The translations under genes and the position numbers were made by a program. 64,000 nucleotides of DNA from assembly GCA_963702835.1 (NCBI GenBank), contig OY969762.1:1798001-1862000 (forward strand), in the 5' to 3' direction. Position 1 is the first letter of the stretch. Each line of letters begins with the position of its first letter. Shown one piece after another: positions 8,185 through 16,493 of this stretch. This DNA comes from JAFGAV01 sp041479055. GTDB lineage: Bacteria > Acidobacteriota > Aminicenantia > Aminicenantales > JAFGAV01. Under the pieces are notes generated by a model. That model searched no databases. It was not told the DNA's origin and worked only from the letters and a program-made list of their open reading frames with translations.

Positions 8185-9904
8185 ACTGGCCCTGCCCCCG
8201 GCCGTAGTGCTCCTGGCCGGCGCCCTCATTCTGCCTTTCCTGGCGCGCAAGTTGCGCTCCAGCGCCTTTGTGGTCTTCACTCTGGCCGCCCTGGCCCTGG
8301 TCATTCTCCTTCCCGATGGAGCTCGCTTATCCGTCCGCTTCCTGGACAATGACCTTGTCCCTTTGCGAGTGGACGCCCTCAGCCGTGTCTTCGGCCTGGT
8401 CTTCGCCTTCATCGCCCTGGCCGGAGGCCTGTATGCCTTCCACCTCCGCGACACTGGCCAGCAGTGCGCCGCCCTGGTCCTGGCCGGGGGCGCGTTGGGG
8501 GCGACTTTTGCCGGCGACCTTCTCAGCTTCTACGTTTTCTGGGAGATGATGGCCGCCTCCTCGGTCATTCTCATCTGGGCCGGCCGCAACCGGGAATCGC
8601 GCCGCGCCGGGCTGCGCTATATCTTTTACCATGTCTTCGGCGGGGGGCTTCTCCTGGTCGGCATCTTGATGCAGGCCGGCCGGAGCGGGAGCCTGGCCAT
8701 CACCGCCCTGGCCCCCGGCTCATCGGCCGCATCCTGGCTCATGCTCCTGGGCCTGGCCGTGAACGCCGCCGTGGTCCCGCTCCACACCTGGCTCTCAGAC
8801 TCCTATCCCAAAGCCACCATAACCGGCGCCGTTTTTCTCAGCGCCTTCACCACCAAGACGGCGGTTTATGCCCTGGCCCGGATTTTCCCCGGCTGGGAAG
8901 TGCTGCTTTGGGCGGGTGTGGTCATGGCCCTCTACGGGGTGGTCTTTGCCGTGCTGTCTGACGACATCCGGTCGATCCTTGCCTATCACATCATCAGCCA
9001 GGTCGGCTTCATGGTGGCCGGCATAGGCCTGGGTACGGAAATGGGACTCAACGGCTCGACGGCCCACGCCTTCAGCGTCATCCTCAGCAAGGCGCTGCTG
9101 TTCATGGCCGCCGGGCTGGTCCTGCACACTACGGGCCGAAGCCGGTTGAGCGAGCTGGGCGGGCTGCGGTCAAGGCAGCCGGCGGCGCTCGTCCTCTATA
9201 TGATCGCCGCCTTCTCCATTTCCGGCCTGCCTTTATTCAACGGCTTCATCAGCAAGGCCATGACCATCAGTGCCGCGGGCGAAGCGGGACAGGAGGCGGC
9301 CAGGCTGCTCATGATCCTGGCCTCGGTGGGGACCTTCCTCAGTGTCGGCCTCAAGCTTCCCTATTTCACCTGGTTCGGCAAGGCCCGGGGGCTCAAGCCG
9401 GAGAAAGCGCCGCTCAACATGTACCTGGGCATGGGCCTGACCGCCGCCGTCTGCGTCCTGCACGGCCTCCGGCCGGGGCTGCTCTATCGCTGGCTGCCCT
9501 ATCCCGTAAGCTACCGGCCTTATGCCTGGCCGCACCTCAGCGAGACCGTGCAGCTCCTCGCCCTGACCCTGGCCGCTTTCTGGCTCTGCCGCCGGTTCCT
9601 CGAACCGCATGCCGGCCTTCTCCTGGATGTGGACTGGTTCTTCCGCCGGCCGGCCGGCTTTTTACGAAGGGTTTTTGTGGAGAGCCCCGGTCGCCTGTTC
9701 GACTGGACGACCCGGATCGCCTCTGCCTTAGTGAGGCGGGGCGCCGAGTTCAGGGACAACCCCTATCGTCTGGCGGGCCGGGATCCCGGGAGCAGGGCGA
9801 AATATTCTCAGGACCGCTACCGCCCCCAGACCAGAACGCTGGTCACGATCCTGTTGGCCGTCTTCGTCCTGTTTGTTATATTGGGCCTGCTAGCAACGCT
9901 TTAG
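8159..9904 (+). CDS. third MrpD/NuoL-type antiporter subunit, TM7 lysine replaced
   Basis: 581 codons from ATG 8159; ATGs at 8171 and 8177 are also possible starts because no strong ribosome-binding sequence discriminates them. The proton-conducting transporter domain has Glu129 in 'SFYVFWEMMAASS' and Lys233 in 'FTTKTAVYALAR'. The position equivalent to the essential TM7 lysine is Asn202 (AVNAAVVPLHTWL), whereas both sister subunits keep Lys. The C-terminal 120 residues extend past the core with an amphipathic stretch and a final membrane helix. This is the last gene of the operon. Confidence 0.88.
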   Translation: MNGIMIMNELALPPAVVLLAGALILPFLARKLRSSAFVVFTLAALALVILLPDGARLSVRFLDNDLVPLRVDALSRVFGLVFAFIALAGGLYAFHLRDTGQQCAALVLAGGALGATFAGDLLSFYVFWEMMAASSVILIWAGRNRESRRAGLRYIFYHVFGGGLLLVGILMQAGRSGSLAITALAPGSSAASWLMLLGLAVNAAVVPLHTWLSDSYPKATITGAVFLSAFTTKTAVYALARIFPGWEVLLWAGVVMALYGVVFAVLSDDIRSILAYHIISQVGFMVAGIGLGTEMGLNGSTAHAFSVILSKALLFMAAGLVLHTTGRSRLSELGGLRSRQPAALVLYMIAAFSISGLPLFNGFISKAMTISAAGEAGQEAARLLMILASVGTFLSVGLKLPYFTWFGKARGLKPEKAPLNMYLGMGLTAAVCVLHGLRPGLLYRWLPYPVSYRPYAWPHLSETVQLLALTLAAFWLCRRFLEPHAGLLLDVDWFFRRPAGFLRRVFVESPGRLFDWTTRIASALVRRGAEFRDNPYRLAGRDPGSRAKYSQDRYRPQTRTLVTILLAVFVLFVILGLLATL

Positions 9905-9990
9905 AACCGCAAGGCCAGTCCGAAGTTCAGCCTGAATCCGCTGAAAATATAACATAGAGAACCGTCGCCGTCGAAAGAGGACAGCCTGAA
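9901..9990 (-). pseudogene. C-terminal remnant of an outer-membrane barrel gene
   Basis: Read on the minus strand, 29 codons end in 'FSGFRLNFGLALRF' and a TAA that overlaps the end of the antiporter operon. This matches the closing strands of the barrel proteins at 54536 (FSGFALNLGLTLRF) and 55584 (FSGFTFFAGLVIHF). An in-frame TGA lies directly upstream and no longer frame continues, so only the last strand of a former paralogue survives. The rest of 9991-10109 shows nothing recognisable. Confidence 0.65.
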
Positions 9991-10109
9991 TCATCGGCAT
10001 TGAAGACAAGATAGATTGCTCCGGCGCTGGCTTCCGCCGCTACAGAAGACAAGAGGGTAACGCAAGAGTGAGGGAGAAGTTGGGGGGGGAGATGGCGGGG
10101 AAACGAAGC

Positions 10110-12212
10110 CTAAGGCTTCAGATCTCTGAAGCGAATAGATCCCACGGCGACACCCAGGCGCCTCGGGTCGGGAACTCGGAGCGCTTTTCTGGGGATCCAG
10201 GTTCTGTCGACCTTGAAAAGCAAGATTCCGTTCCGGCCGATGTCTTCCGGGGAAAGGGAGAATTCGTAGTTCTTCCAGTTCGCGTCCTTGATCCGGATTT
10301 CGCCGAGGAGATGTTTTTCTCTAAAAAGACGCTTGACGAAATAGACTTTCACGTTGACGGGACGTTTCGTCACGTCCGGATGCGAGGCCAGGAGGGAGAC
10401 CTCAAGCTTGGCTTTCTCGACGAGGATCTCCGTCCCGGCATGCCTGCCCGTCCATCTAAACTCGCGCCCATCCGCGGTTTTTTCTTGTTGGTAGAACCCG
10501 AAGTCCTGCTTGAAACCATACTTCGAGGCCCGGCTCTCGAGGGAGAGCGCATGGGTAGAGTTCCAGAGATGAACGCCTGAGAAGATGAGGAGTGCGACCA
10601 GAGTCAGGGCCCCGGCTACGCGCTTTTTCCGGACCGGAGCTGCTTTTTCTTGAGGCCCCTCGGCGTCCTCGCCGCGCTGCCCCAAACAGAATACCAGTCC
10701 GACCAGCAGCCAGAACGTGTAGTGGATCTCATAGCTCCAAATGAACGTATGAACGAAGCTAATGAGAACGAAAACAAAAATACCTCCCATCAAACCGATG
10801 AGCAACCGGCGATCCGCCGCCAGCCTCGATTTGGATTTCAACTGTCGTGCAATTTGCTTAATTATTTCCCAAAATATCCAAGCCGCGATCAGGAGCCCGA
10901 CTAGGCCGAGTTCCGACCCAATCTGAAGGGCAGAATTCTCGGCGGATTCCGGTGTTCCGATTTCCATGTTCCGGTCCTTCGCGTAGTTCGATACCTCGAT
11001 GATGTAGGCTCCCATCCCGATACCCGTGATTGGATAGTCTTTAATCATATCGCCGGCTAGAGGCCAAAGTGTATCAGCCCGCCACCAAAACATTTTTTTG
11101 AGAGATAAATTTGATGCCATCAGTTTCACTCGTTGCACGGCTGAGGAGTTGGCGACGGTTTTCAGAACAACTTCTTTTTTGAGGTACCCAACCAGAGCAA
11201 CAGAGCTGATTATGATAATGCTTACAATCCAAGCTCTCGCAGGGTATTTCTTCCGTCTATCTCCCTCCCTTTCCAACTCGGCCTGGGATTTGACCGAATG
11301 GGAAGCCATCATAATCCCACAAAGAACGAGTGCTGCGGAGAGCGCAAGGAGTCCGCTTTTTGACCCCGAAAATAAGATCATGAAACTGGACAGGAAAAAT
11401 AACGCAAGGCAAAACACACGCAATCCTTTTCGAAACCAGAAGGTGGCGAGCAGAAACAAAGGGGCGACCATCGCCAGGAAGGCCCCGAACGACATGGCAT
11501 CCTTGAAAGTGCCATTGATAAATGCGTTGCTGATACTAATCGGATTGTTGCCAAACTTCGGATTCACAAATTGCTGGAAGATTGCGAAAGCCAATGATAA
11601 AGCTGAGCTGATTGCCAGGCACTCAATTGCTCTTTTGATTAGAGGGCGAGAATTCAAGGAAGTGATCAAACACAGAAAGAAGCCGATACCCGTCAGATAG
11701 TTCAGGGCCGTGAAGACGACGCTCATGATCGCGCCGCCTGAAGTGACGTGATACATATTGGTCGTCAGTTCGTAAATGCCATCGCTTATGAAAGGAAAAT
11801 AGTTAGCGTAACGGAAGAACGTGATCAGCGCCGACACGGAGACAAGAACGGCGAAAAGGCCCATGGGCCTGAAGATCGGATAAGGTTCTGGACGGACCGG
11901 GCCTCCAAAAGCGCCACGAAGAAGATGAGCCCATAAATAGAAAAGGCAGAGCACCAAAGCCGTCGGTGCAAGAGGAAGCGGTTCCGCCAGGCCGAAGAAA
12001 TAGGGTAGGTTGTTGATAAGAGGAAAAGCGAAGATAAAGAGTAGGGTTCCCCAGGCTGGCCGGATGAGCGTAGCGACTACGACTGCAAGGAGGATGGGCG
12101 TCAGCGCTCTCTGGAACGGCCCGACTAGCGGGACGTAGCGGACATAAAATAGGTGAAGCGCCGGGACGGCCAGCATAGCCATCCCGACATACGCCCAGCG
12201 GCTCATTTTCAT
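10110..12212 (-). CDS. O-antigen ligase/polymerase (Wzy/WaaL-like) with C-terminal soluble domain
   Basis: 700 codons. About 12 membrane helices fill residues 1-510, with the O-antigen-ligase core: 'NGTFKDAMSFGAFLAMVAP', 'FSGSKSGLLALSAALVL' and the periplasmic loop 'ITGIGMGAYIIEVSNYAKD...SAENSALQIGSELGLVG'. The last 190 residues form a soluble beta-rich domain that ordinary ligases lack; it resembles a carbohydrate-binding or jelly-roll fold in pattern only. Likely role: joins or polymerises lipid-linked glycans at the periplasmic face. It is the last gene of the minus-strand cluster, 13 nt after the dehydratase gene. Confidence 0.8.
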   Translation of the reverse strand: MKMSRWAYVGMAMLAVPALHLFYVRYVPLVGPFQRALTPILLAVVVATLIRPAWGTLLFIFAFPLINNLPYFFGLAEPLPLAPTALVLCLFYLWAHLLRGAFGGPVRPEPYPIFRPMGLFAVLVSVSALITFFRYANYFPFISDGIYELTTNMYHVTSGGAIMSVVFTALNYLTGIGFFLCLITSLNSRPLIKRAIECLAISSALSLAFAIFQQFVNPKFGNNPISISNAFINGTFKDAMSFGAFLAMVAPLFLLATFWFRKGLRVFCLALFFLSSFMILFSGSKSGLLALSAALVLCGIMMASHSVKSQAELEREGDRRKKYPARAWIVSIIIISSVALVGYLKKEVVLKTVANSSAVQRVKLMASNLSLKKMFWWRADTLWPLAGDMIKDYPITGIGMGAYIIEVSNYAKDRNMEIGTPESAENSALQIGSELGLVGLLIAAWIFWEIIKQIARQLKSKSRLAADRRLLIGLMGGIFVFVLISFVHTFIWSYEIHYTFWLLVGLVFCLGQRGEDAEGPQEKAAPVRKKRVAGALTLVALLIFSGVHLWNSTHALSLESRASKYGFKQDFGFYQQEKTADGREFRWTGRHAGTEILVEKAKLEVSLLASHPDVTKRPVNVKVYFVKRLFREKHLLGEIRIKDANWKNYEFSLSPEDIGRNGILLFKVDRTWIPRKALRVPDPRRLGVAVGSIRFRDLKP

Positions 12213-12225
12213 CGATTGGGCCGTT

Positions 12226-14142
12226 TTACCAATGCAAAATGGGGACGGCCGCGACGTCCGGCTTGAACGTGGGCACTATTTCTTTCAGGCAGCCGATGAT
12301 CTCCTCCCGGCGACAGCTGCCGGAACACAGGTCAATCAGCCTGTGGATTTGGGCGATAAGCTCGTGCTCGTCCCTAGCGCGGGAATTCCTCGCTTTATAA
12401 ACCTTGGCGTGCGCCGTCGGCTCGGTCCCTTCCTCCGCACCCAACAGTTCCTCGCACAGCTTTTCCCCCGCCCGCAGCCCCGTGAAGACGATGGGGATAT
12501 CCACGTCTGGTTCGTGCCCGCTGAGCTTGATCATCTCCCGGGCGAGATCGACGATCTTCACCGGCTCTCCCATATCCAAGACGTAGGTCTCCCCGCCCTG
12601 GCCGGCCGCAGCCGCCTCGAGGACGATGAGCACGGCCTCCGCGGTCATCATGAAATAGCGCTTCATCTCCGGATGCGTTACCGTCACCGGCCCGCCCTTC
12701 TTGATTTGCTCCATGAAGACCGGGATGACGCTCCCCCGACTGCCGATGACGTTGCCGAAGCGAACCGAGATGAATTTCGTCCCGTTTTTCCCGTTCAGGA
12801 TCTTGAGCAGTTCCTCGCTGACCCGCTTGGTCGAGCCCATGACGCTCGTCGGGTTGATCGCCTTGTCCGTCGAAATGTTGACGAACCGCTCCACCTTATA
12901 TTTCAGGGCCAGCTCGCCCAGGTTCCGCGTCCCCATGACGTTCGTCTTGACGGCCTCCTCCGGGTAGAACTCGAGGATGGGAACGTGTTTGTAGGCGGCC
13001 GCGTGAAGAACGATCTCGGGCCGGCATTTTTCGAAGACCGCCTCCATTTTCATTCGGTCCCGGATATCGCCGACGACCGGAATAACTTCGGCGGATGTCG
13101 CCTTAAGCCGGTTTAAAAGATAGAATATTTCCGTTTCGTCGATGTCAAGTAGAATGAGCTTCTTCGGCTCGAACTGGAGCACGGTCCGGGCCAGCTCTCC
13201 TCCAATGGACCCGCCCGCCCCCGTCACGAGCACTCGTTTTCCGTTGATGAAACTGCGGATCGCGGCGTAATCGATCTCGACCGGCTCCCTCCCCAGCAAA
13301 TCCCCGACCTGGATCTCCTGGATGTCCCTAAGAGTGACGTTGCCATCCATGAGATCGATGATCCCCGGCAGGATCTTGATCTTCTTTACGCCGCCGGCAT
13401 TGCGGACGATTTCGACGATGTCCCGGATGTCCTTCGATCTCGCCGACGGAATGGCAACGAGGACCTCCTCGACGCGGCTGGCTTTCAGGACCTCCGGGAT
13501 ATTCTCCCGCGTTCCCAGGATCTTGATCCCGTGGATGCTTAACCCCCGTTTGGCCGGATCGTCGTCGATGAACCCGATCGGGAAATACTTCGATTTCCTG
13601 TTGTTCAGCATCTCCCGGCCGATCTGCTCGCCGGCCCTGCCCGCTCCGATGATTAGGATCGATGTCCTTCCCCGCTTCAGCCGGCCCGTCTTGTTGAGAT
13701 ACTCCCTGACGCCCCGTTTCGAGATTCTGAGCGTCCCGATCATGCCCAATGTAAATATATAATCTACTAGGACGACCGATCGCGGAAATCCCTGGAATGG
13801 CCTGTATGTCTTGAAGAAGAAGAGGAAAATCGCCATCACGATCGACGACATGGTGACCGCGCCGAAGAGCTTGAGGAATTCCTTGAGCCCGAAAAACCGC
13901 CAGGAGATGTTGTACACGCCATTGACGATGAGCATAAATATCTTTATAAGCAGGGCCAGCAGGAAGTAATACCAAAGGTTCTTCAGATATTCGCCTGGGA
14001 TATCTCCGTCGAATCTCAGCCAGAATGATACATAAAGAGACAGCATAATTAGAAGAATGTCTGCAAGCAAGAAAAACGCTCTCCTCTTGAAGGCTGTCGT
14101 TTTCAAAGCTTTTCTCATAAAGAAAGATATTTTCTTCTTCAT
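12226..14142 (-). CDS. membrane-bound nucleotide-sugar 4,6-dehydratase (WbpM/PglF/CapD type)
   Basis: 638 codons. Four N-terminal helices (residues about 20-135) and a first Rossmann-like domain (IIGAGRAGEQIGREM) precede the SDR catalytic domain: 'VLVTGAGGSIGGELARTVL', 'HAAAYKHVPILE' and 'NISTDKAINPTSVMGSTKR'. In this family Met replaces the usual SDR Tyr in the S-M-K triad, exactly as seen here. Expected reaction: C4/C6 dehydration of UDP-GlcNAc to a 4-keto-6-deoxy sugar at the inner membrane. The start overlaps the stop of the sugar-transferase remnant (ATGA). Confidence 0.93.
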   Translation of the reverse strand: MKKKISFFMRKALKTTAFKRRAFFLLADILLIMLSLYVSFWLRFDGDIPGEYLKNLWYYFLLALLIKIFMLIVNGVYNISWRFFGLKEFLKLFGAVTMSSIVMAIFLFFFKTYRPFQGFPRSVVLVDYIFTLGMIGTLRISKRGVREYLNKTGRLKRGRTSILIIGAGRAGEQIGREMLNNRKSKYFPIGFIDDDPAKRGLSIHGIKILGTRENIPEVLKASRVEEVLVAIPSARSKDIRDIVEIVRNAGGVKKIKILPGIIDLMDGNVTLRDIQEIQVGDLLGREPVEIDYAAIRSFINGKRVLVTGAGGSIGGELARTVLQFEPKKLILLDIDETEIFYLLNRLKATSAEVIPVVGDIRDRMKMEAVFEKCRPEIVLHAAAYKHVPILEFYPEEAVKTNVMGTRNLGELALKYKVERFVNISTDKAINPTSVMGSTKRVSEELLKILNGKNGTKFISVRFGNVIGSRGSVIPVFMEQIKKGGPVTVTHPEMKRYFMMTAEAVLIVLEAAAAGQGGETYVLDMGEPVKIVDLAREMIKLSGHEPDVDIPIVFTGLRAGEKLCEELLGAEEGTEPTAHAKVYKARNSRARDEHELIAQIHRLIDLCSGSCRREEIIGCLKEIVPTFKPDVAAVPILHW

Positions 14143-14483
14143 CCCATCAACCCCCGATAATAACTGCGAAAGGGACCACCTCGGAATGGCCGCAATATCA
14201 GATAAAATTTAGAGACAATATTTCTGCCATTAAGACTAATTTTCTTATTAGAGTCCTTTTTCAGCATGCAAGCTAGAGCCGTCATAATGAGCCGCAAATC
14301 CAGCCCAAAACCGCGATCTCGAATATATTCTTTGTAAAGCCTCAATTTATGGGGCATGATTTCCCGGGCATACGCGGATTCTGGATTGACCCTCTCCCCA
14401 TTCTTTGAACAGCTAGGGGCCTTCTGAAGGTGTATTCCCGGCAGTGCCGCCCTACACCGTCGCGAACATACAGCAATCTTCAC
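14139..14483 (-). pseudogene. 5'-truncated undecaprenyl-phosphate sugar transferase remnant
   Basis: The middle of this frame reads 'NPESAYAREIMPHKLRLYKEYI' then 'RDRGFGLDLRLIMTALACML'. This is the C-terminal end of polyprenol-phosphate sugar transferases (WcaJ/PglC superfamily: D-P-E-x-x-Y-x-x-x-I-L-P-x-K-L-R-L-x-x-E-Y-I). The catalytic part, including the membrane helix and Asp-Glu active site, is absent. The first 40 codons look unrelated. Its stop still overlaps the start of the dehydratase gene, so the remnant preserves the old operon order. Any protein made would be inactive. Confidence 0.7.
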
Positions 14484-14517
14484 CTGAAGTCAACTTGGCC
14501 CCCGACCCGGAAACAGT

Positions 14518-15336
14518 CTATGCTTTTACTGAAGACTCGGGGTGTTTGAACCAATAGAACACAGCTCCCAGATATTCCCAAAGCAGCAGGCGGGTTTCTT
14601 GCAAGGTCCCGGCTCCCGGCATGAAACTGAAAAGCCCCAGCTTTCCCGAATCGGAAAAACCACAGGGGGCCGGGATCACGGATAGGCCGAATTTGGTAAA
14701 TGTGGCCACAGCACGGGGCATATGCGATGCGGTGGTTACTAGAAACACCGCTTCCGTTGATTCACTTTGCACCGTTTGCAATACAAACCGGGCTTCCTCA
14801 AATGTTGTCCGACTGGATGTTTCCAAACGAACATCGCTGGCCGGAATACCCATTGAGATAAGCCATTCTCGGGATACGACACTTGCTGCATATTTGTTAC
14901 CGAAAAAACGTCCGCCGGTGAGGATGATGGAGCAACTCCGTTCTTTAGCCTTGATTCTCCGGTATAGCCGGATGCTTTCGCTAAGCCGCACCAAAGCCAA
15001 AGAACTGGGAGCGGCCGGTAGCTGCGAGAAGCTTACCTGCACCCCTTCAACAATACCCGCGCTCAACACGATAACGGCATTTGTTTTTTTGATGTGCAAC
15101 TCTTTAAGCGGCGGCTATTTTTTCCCCAAACCGCTGGCCAGCAGCTGCAAAACCGGTTGGATGGACAGCAGGTACAGCCCTGCAGCACCGATAAAGGCAA
15201 GCGTCCGCAGTTTTTTCCGCAACGATTGATCGGTAATGAGCCGGGTTTTATAAGCGCAATAAACGAATAAAAGAATAAAACACCCGGGAGGCATGAGCCA
15301 TGCGACAACTATTTTATAGAATACAGTCAGCATCAA
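14518..15336 (-). pseudogene. ElyC/YdcF-like (DUF218) protein interrupted by an in-frame amber codon
   Basis: Two pieces lie in the same reading frame. Codons 1-73 carry two hydrophobic helices. A TAG follows at 15117-15115, and the frame then continues 'PPLKEL' into a DUF218 domain (NAVIVLSAGIV, ILTGG, SRTTFEEA, LVTTASHMPRA) to 14518. In ElyC-like proteins the bridge is 'E-x-x-Y-P-P-L', so the amber codon sits where Tyr is expected (TAT/TAC to TAG). ElyC-type proteins act in undecaprenyl-phosphate/envelope metabolism. Either a nonsense mutation, a sequence error or readthrough; nothing else is damaged. Confidence 0.75.
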
Positions 15337-15408
15337 ATCTCCTCGTCAGCACTGGCTATTTCCGGAAATGAGCCAATGTTCTTTTTTTTAGAGACGCGGC
15401 AAGGTTTT

Positions 15409-16389
15409 TCAATTTCCATTTCCGCACGAGAGCATGCCTCTGACAAAATAGCCGCCAAGCACAAACAGAACAAACCAACTTGCCAGCACAGCCAGCACAA
15501 CTGCAACGCCAAACGTTTTGGTTATCAAAACGCTTACACCCACCAGCAATTGAAAAAAGCCATAACCTGTAGATATCCGCCAGTGCGGAATTTGTCGTTC
15601 ATTAGCCAGCAGCTGATAAATGTGTCGTCGATGGGGTTGAGTTAAGTTCTCGCCAGCGCGCAGCCGGACAATCATCGTCGTCAGTTCATCGGCATAAAAC
15701 GGAAATAGAAAAGAGGTCATGCACAGAAAATCCAACAGTGTGTGGGACGCCATATATACCAGCCCGGCAAATACTCCGCCCAATACAATGCTGCCAACAT
15801 CGCCCATGAACACCCGCGCCCGGGGGAGGTTGAACGGGAGAAAGCTCAGGCAGGCCAACGCCATACAAGTGGCCAGGAGACCGACCTCGGGTTGATCTTT
15901 GTACGTTTCAAACGCCAGCAGTCCGAACCCGACCGCTCCGCTAATGCCGGCGATGCCGTTGATGCCGTCCATAAAATTGTAGAAATTGGCTGTTCCCACG
16001 ATAAATACGGTCCAAAACACAATCAGTAGAACAGCCGGGACACTCTGAGGTATTCCCTTCCATATGCCGACAACCAACGCGCCCATGAGGAGCAACTGTA
16101 CGGGCAGCCGTAACCTGGACGAAAGATCCATCCGATCCCCCACAAACGCAAAAACAGCCATAGCACCCAAAGGAAGCCAAAAGGTGCCAGGCATGCCCGC
16201 CATAATCGAAGTCAGAAGAAACGATGCCACAATGCCAATGCCCCCACCTTTCGGTATAGCCCCTGAATGGGAACTGCGCGCAGTCGGCTTGTCAATGAGG
16301 CCCAGGCAACAGCCAAAGCGACTGACAATGAAGGCGCCGAGAGCGCTAAGGGCAATGGCGAGCAAGCCAAGGGTTATTTCACGTTCCAC
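15409..16389 (-). CDS. WecA/WbpL-type undecaprenyl-phosphate sugar-1-phosphate transferase
   Basis: 326 codons from a GTG at 16389. About 10 to 11 helices with glycosyltransferase-4 motifs: 'RSSHSGAIPKGGGIGI' near residue 40, 'NFYNFMDGINGIAG' and 'FLPFNLPRARVFMGDVGS'. These Asp-rich loops bind Mg2+ and the nucleotide-sugar diphosphate. Role: initiates glycan assembly by transferring a HexNAc-1-phosphate to undecaprenyl phosphate at the inner membrane. With the sugar-transferase gene reduced to a remnant, this is the only intact initiating enzyme in the window. Confidence 0.92.
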   Translation of the reverse strand: MEREITLGLLAIALSALGAFIVSRFGCCLGLIDKPTARSSHSGAIPKGGGIGIVASFLLTSIMAGMPGTFWLPLGAMAVFAFVGDRMDLSSRLRLPVQLLLMGALVVGIWKGIPQSVPAVLLIVFWTVFIVGTANFYNFMDGINGIAGISGAVGFGLLAFETYKDQPEVGLLATCMALACLSFLPFNLPRARVFMGDVGSIVLGGVFAGLVYMASHTLLDFLCMTSFLFPFYADELTTMIVRLRAGENLTQPHRRHIYQLLANERQIPHWRISTGYGFFQLLVGVSVLITKTFGVAVVLAVLASWFVLFVLGGYFVRGMLSCGNGN

Positions 16390-16489
16390 GTTTCGCCTGT
16401 TCCTCCAAATACCATTTCAGGGTTTCAGTCAATTCCTTTGCCATCATTTCGCCGCTACCGAAAAAAAGCTGAAACGGGGTGAACGGATT
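16379..16489 (-). pseudogene. orphan C-terminal fragment, possibly of an SDR epimerase
   Basis: A 36-codon open stretch between the SDR gene and the WecA-type gene ends 'ELTETLKWYLEEQAKRGT' and its stop overlaps the WecA-type start. The 'L-x-E-T-L-x-W-Y-L' pattern is typical for the last helix of extended SDR nucleotide-sugar epimerases. No start codon or upstream part remains, as the neighbouring gene's stop lies only 4 nt upstream. Probably a recombination scar; the family call is tentative. Confidence 0.4.
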
Positions 16490-16493
16490 ATCT

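Noticed and set aside
2525..9904. Membrane-bound hydrogenase (Mbh) or formate hydrogenlyase
   Set aside because: Subunit order fits the ion-pumping arm, but no NiFe large or small subunit, no NuoB/NuoI-like genes and no CxxC nickel motifs occur anywhere in the window.
5038..9904. Complex I (nuoLMN) cluster
   Set aside because: MrpB, E, F and G genes precede the antiporter-like subunits and no other nuo genes are present, so the Mrp assignment is preferred.
12232..13116. 294-codon plus-strand open frame
   Set aside because: Lies opposite the well-conserved WbpM/CapD-type gene and contains only Arg/Asp/Leu-rich sequence.
14139..14483. Functional small gene
   Set aside because: Only the tail of a sugar transferase is recognisable and its first 40 codons have no coding character; kept as a remnant.
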